Assembly (NCBI GenBank): GCA_946533395.1
Contig: CAMNBU010000004.1
Span: 1 to 64,000 of the forward strand
Direction of reading: 5' to 3'
Length of the DNA: 64,000 bases
Origin: UBA4292 sp002395865
GTDB taxonomy: Bacteria > Bacillota > Clostridia > Lachnospirales > Lachnospiraceae
Position 1 is the first letter of the stretch; every line of letters starts with the position of its first letter. The position numbers and the translations under genes were made by a program. Shown in pieces: positions 62,986 to 64,000 of the stretch. Below the pieces are notes generated by a model. The model was not told the origin of the DNA. It worked only from the letters and a program-made list of their open reading frames with translations, and did no database searches.

Positions 62986-63167
62986 CTTTTCCTGAGGTTA
63001 AGCTTCTTTACCCTCTTTGAATTCGGACAGCCGTAATAATCCACGAGATCCGTGTCTATAGGATCGGGGGCGTTCTGGCCGTTACGGACTATTCCGCAGC
63101 TGGCTATGGACAGTATCACTGCGATTATCAATATCCAGATACTGGATACGCTCTTTGTCTCACTCAT
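62982..63167 (-). CDS. small lipoprotein with YYGCPNSK C-terminus (copy 1)
   Basis: A 61-residue peptide. A membrane signal near residues 10-24 ends in IASC (probable lipobox), then a Pro/Asp-rich spacer and the C-terminal YYGCPNSKRVKKLNLRKR. The tail shares 18 positions with copy 2, with only Arg/Lys swaps. Its TGA overlaps the ATG of the radical SAM gene. AGGTCAAT precedes the start. First gene of the three-gene unit, 25 bp after rpiB. Confidence 0.8.
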   Translation of the reverse strand: MSETKSVSSIWILIIAVILSIASCGIVRNGQNAPDPIDTDLVDYYGCPNSKRVKKLNLRKR

Positions 63168-63192
63168 ATTGACCTCCCGAAGCTCTCTGCTT

Positions 63193-63624
63193 CTATTGTT
63201 CCTCTATAAGATCGATTCTTCTCTGATGCCTCTCCTCGCCCGAAAAAGCGGTATCGAGAAATGTATCCACCGTCTCCATCGCGAGGTTCTCACCTATCAC
63301 AAGTCCGCCCATGCAGAGTATGTTGGCGTCGTTGTGAAGTCTGGTCATTTTCGCGGAATACGGCTCCGAGCACAGAGCAGCTCGGATGCCTTTCACTTTA
63401 TTGGCTGCGATGCTTATGCCTATGCCTGTGGAGCACACGAGTATACCCTTCTCGGCGCTTCCGTCAGCCACAAGATGCGCCACCGCCCTCGCGTACACGG
63501 GATAATCCACGCTGCTCTTGTCGTAGCAGCCGCAGTCCTTATACTCTATTCCTCTGCTCTCGAGGTGGCGCTTTACCGCCTCCTTGAGTTCAAATCCGCC
63601 GTGATCCGATCCTATTGCGATCAT
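63193..63624 (-). CDS. rpiB: ribose 5-phosphate isomerase B
   Basis: A 143-residue RpiB/LacAB protein with IAIGSDHGGFELKEAVKRHL at the N-terminus, ERGILVCSTGIGISIAANKVKGIRAALC (catalytic Cys in CSTGIG) and HNDANILCMGG. It swaps ribose 5-phosphate and ribulose 5-phosphate. 16 bp after the phosphatase gene. Confidence 0.95.
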   Translation of the reverse strand: MIAIGSDHGGFELKEAVKRHLESRGIEYKDCGCYDKSSVDYPVYARAVAHLVADGSAEKGILVCSTGIGISIAANKVKGIRAALCSEPYSAKMTRLHNDANILCMGGLVIGENLAMETVDTFLDTAFSGEERHQRRIDLIEEQ

Positions 63625-63640
63625 TCTCTGTGCCTTTCTT

Positions 63641-64000
63641 TTATACGTTTAATATTCTTTGTGCCGCCATTTTGACCATGAGATCGATGTGCTCATATAC
63701 TCTCTCATAGTCCTCCTGCGTGCCGCCGTACGGTTCGTTTATGTCACCGCTCTCGCCCACATACTCCCTGAGTGTGTAGAGATTCGACAGGTGAGGGACC
63801 ATCTCCTCCACCATTCTCTTCTCCCTGTCTGTCATGGTGAGATACAGTGTTCCATCCTTGCAGTCGCCCGGCGTGAACTGTCTGCTGACAGTCTTGGACA
63901 CCTGCAGGTGGTTCTTCTCTATGGCCGCCACCGCCTTCGGGTTCACGGGCTCCGGAAAAAGCACCACAAGTCCCCTCGAGTGCACATTCACCCTCTCGCC
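63641..64000 (-). CDS. low-molecular-weight protein tyrosine phosphatase, N-terminus cut by window edge
   Basis: An open frame that enters from the right edge (a GTG at 63991 is internal) reads VNVHSRGLVVLFPEPVNPKAV and ends after 119 codons. It matches the C-terminal two-thirds of LMW protein tyrosine phosphatases, where the later segment VYTLREYVGESGDINEPYGG holds the general-acid Asp in DINEPYGG (DP-type region). The CxGNxCRS loop lies outside the window. Such enzymes often pair with rpiB and ywlC-type genes in Firmicutes (ywlE). Confidence 0.85.
   Translation of the reverse strand, partial: GERVNVHSRGLVVLFPEPVNPKAVAAIEKNHLQVSKTVSRQFTPGDCKDGTLYLTMTDREKRMVEEMVPHLSNLYTLREYVGESGDINEPYGGTQEDYERVYEHIDLMVKMAAQRILNV

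Overview
The window comes from a moderately GC-rich Firmicute of the Clostridia, most likely a gut or rumen Lachnospiraceae. Signs of this are the SCIFF peptide and its radical SAM maturase beside secDF, yajC and tgt; the fused SecDF; a WXG100/EssC type VII secretion locus; a family GH94 cellobiose phosphorylase; consensus sigma-A promoters; and strong GGAGG ribosome sites. No rRNA, tRNA, CRISPR array or intact transposase was seen. Most genes lie on the minus strand.

Layout, left third: a coupled pair of YcgL-type nucleotidyltransferases (1-1596), a small zinc-ribbon protein, a 164-bp MITE-like element with 12-bp inverted ends and an 8-bp target duplication at the 3' end of a cellobiose phosphorylase gene, and three large secreted or anchored proteins with shared Lys-rich/Ser-Thr-Glu linkers (4920-10673). 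Next come an arylpyruvate fermentation cluster (phenylacetate-CoA ligase, iorB, iorA), purC, a decayed sugar-binding-protein gene, a WG-repeat lipoprotein, mtaB, an HPr-like protein without the phospho-His, and thiI with its cysteine desulfurase. The protein export/SCIFF operon (scfA-scfB-secDF-tgt-yajC, 22.6-28.2 kb) has a perfect consensus promoter. It is followed by a NodB-like membrane protein and a CorC/HlyC-type CBS protein.

Middle (31.6-50.3 kb): a type VII (ESX/Ess-like) locus reading leftward. It holds a small receiver-like protein, EssC, a YukD/EsaB-like ubiquitin fold, a WXG100 pair, a lipase-like candidate effector with a small partner, a second WXG100 pair, a giant PASTA/InlB-repeat receptor kinase, two PP2C phosphatases, a zinc-ribbon/FHA protein, a receptor kinase whose outer part is an ABC-type solute-binding domain, and a remnant of a third kinase. 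A divergent XRE regulator shares a palindrome with both promoters. No EssA, EssB or EsaA was recognised. The layout suggests secretion controlled by Ser/Thr phosphorylation and extracellular sensing.

Right third: an ECF sigma factor with a putative membrane anti-sigma protein, an NSS transporter, a YhcG-like nuclease, a small alarmone synthetase group, an S66 LD-carboxypeptidase, rho, a DUF4364 protein, malic enzyme and dCMP deaminase. Then comes a compact three-gene unit in which a radical SAM/SPASM-like protein fused to a JAMM (MPN) metalloprotease-like domain is overlapped on both sides by genes for tiny lipoproteins that share a YYGCPNSK...KLNL.KR C-terminus. RpiB and the end of an LMW protein tyrosine phosphatase gene follow. 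The radical SAM-JAMM unit and the kinase-rich type VII locus are the best candidates for undescribed biology.
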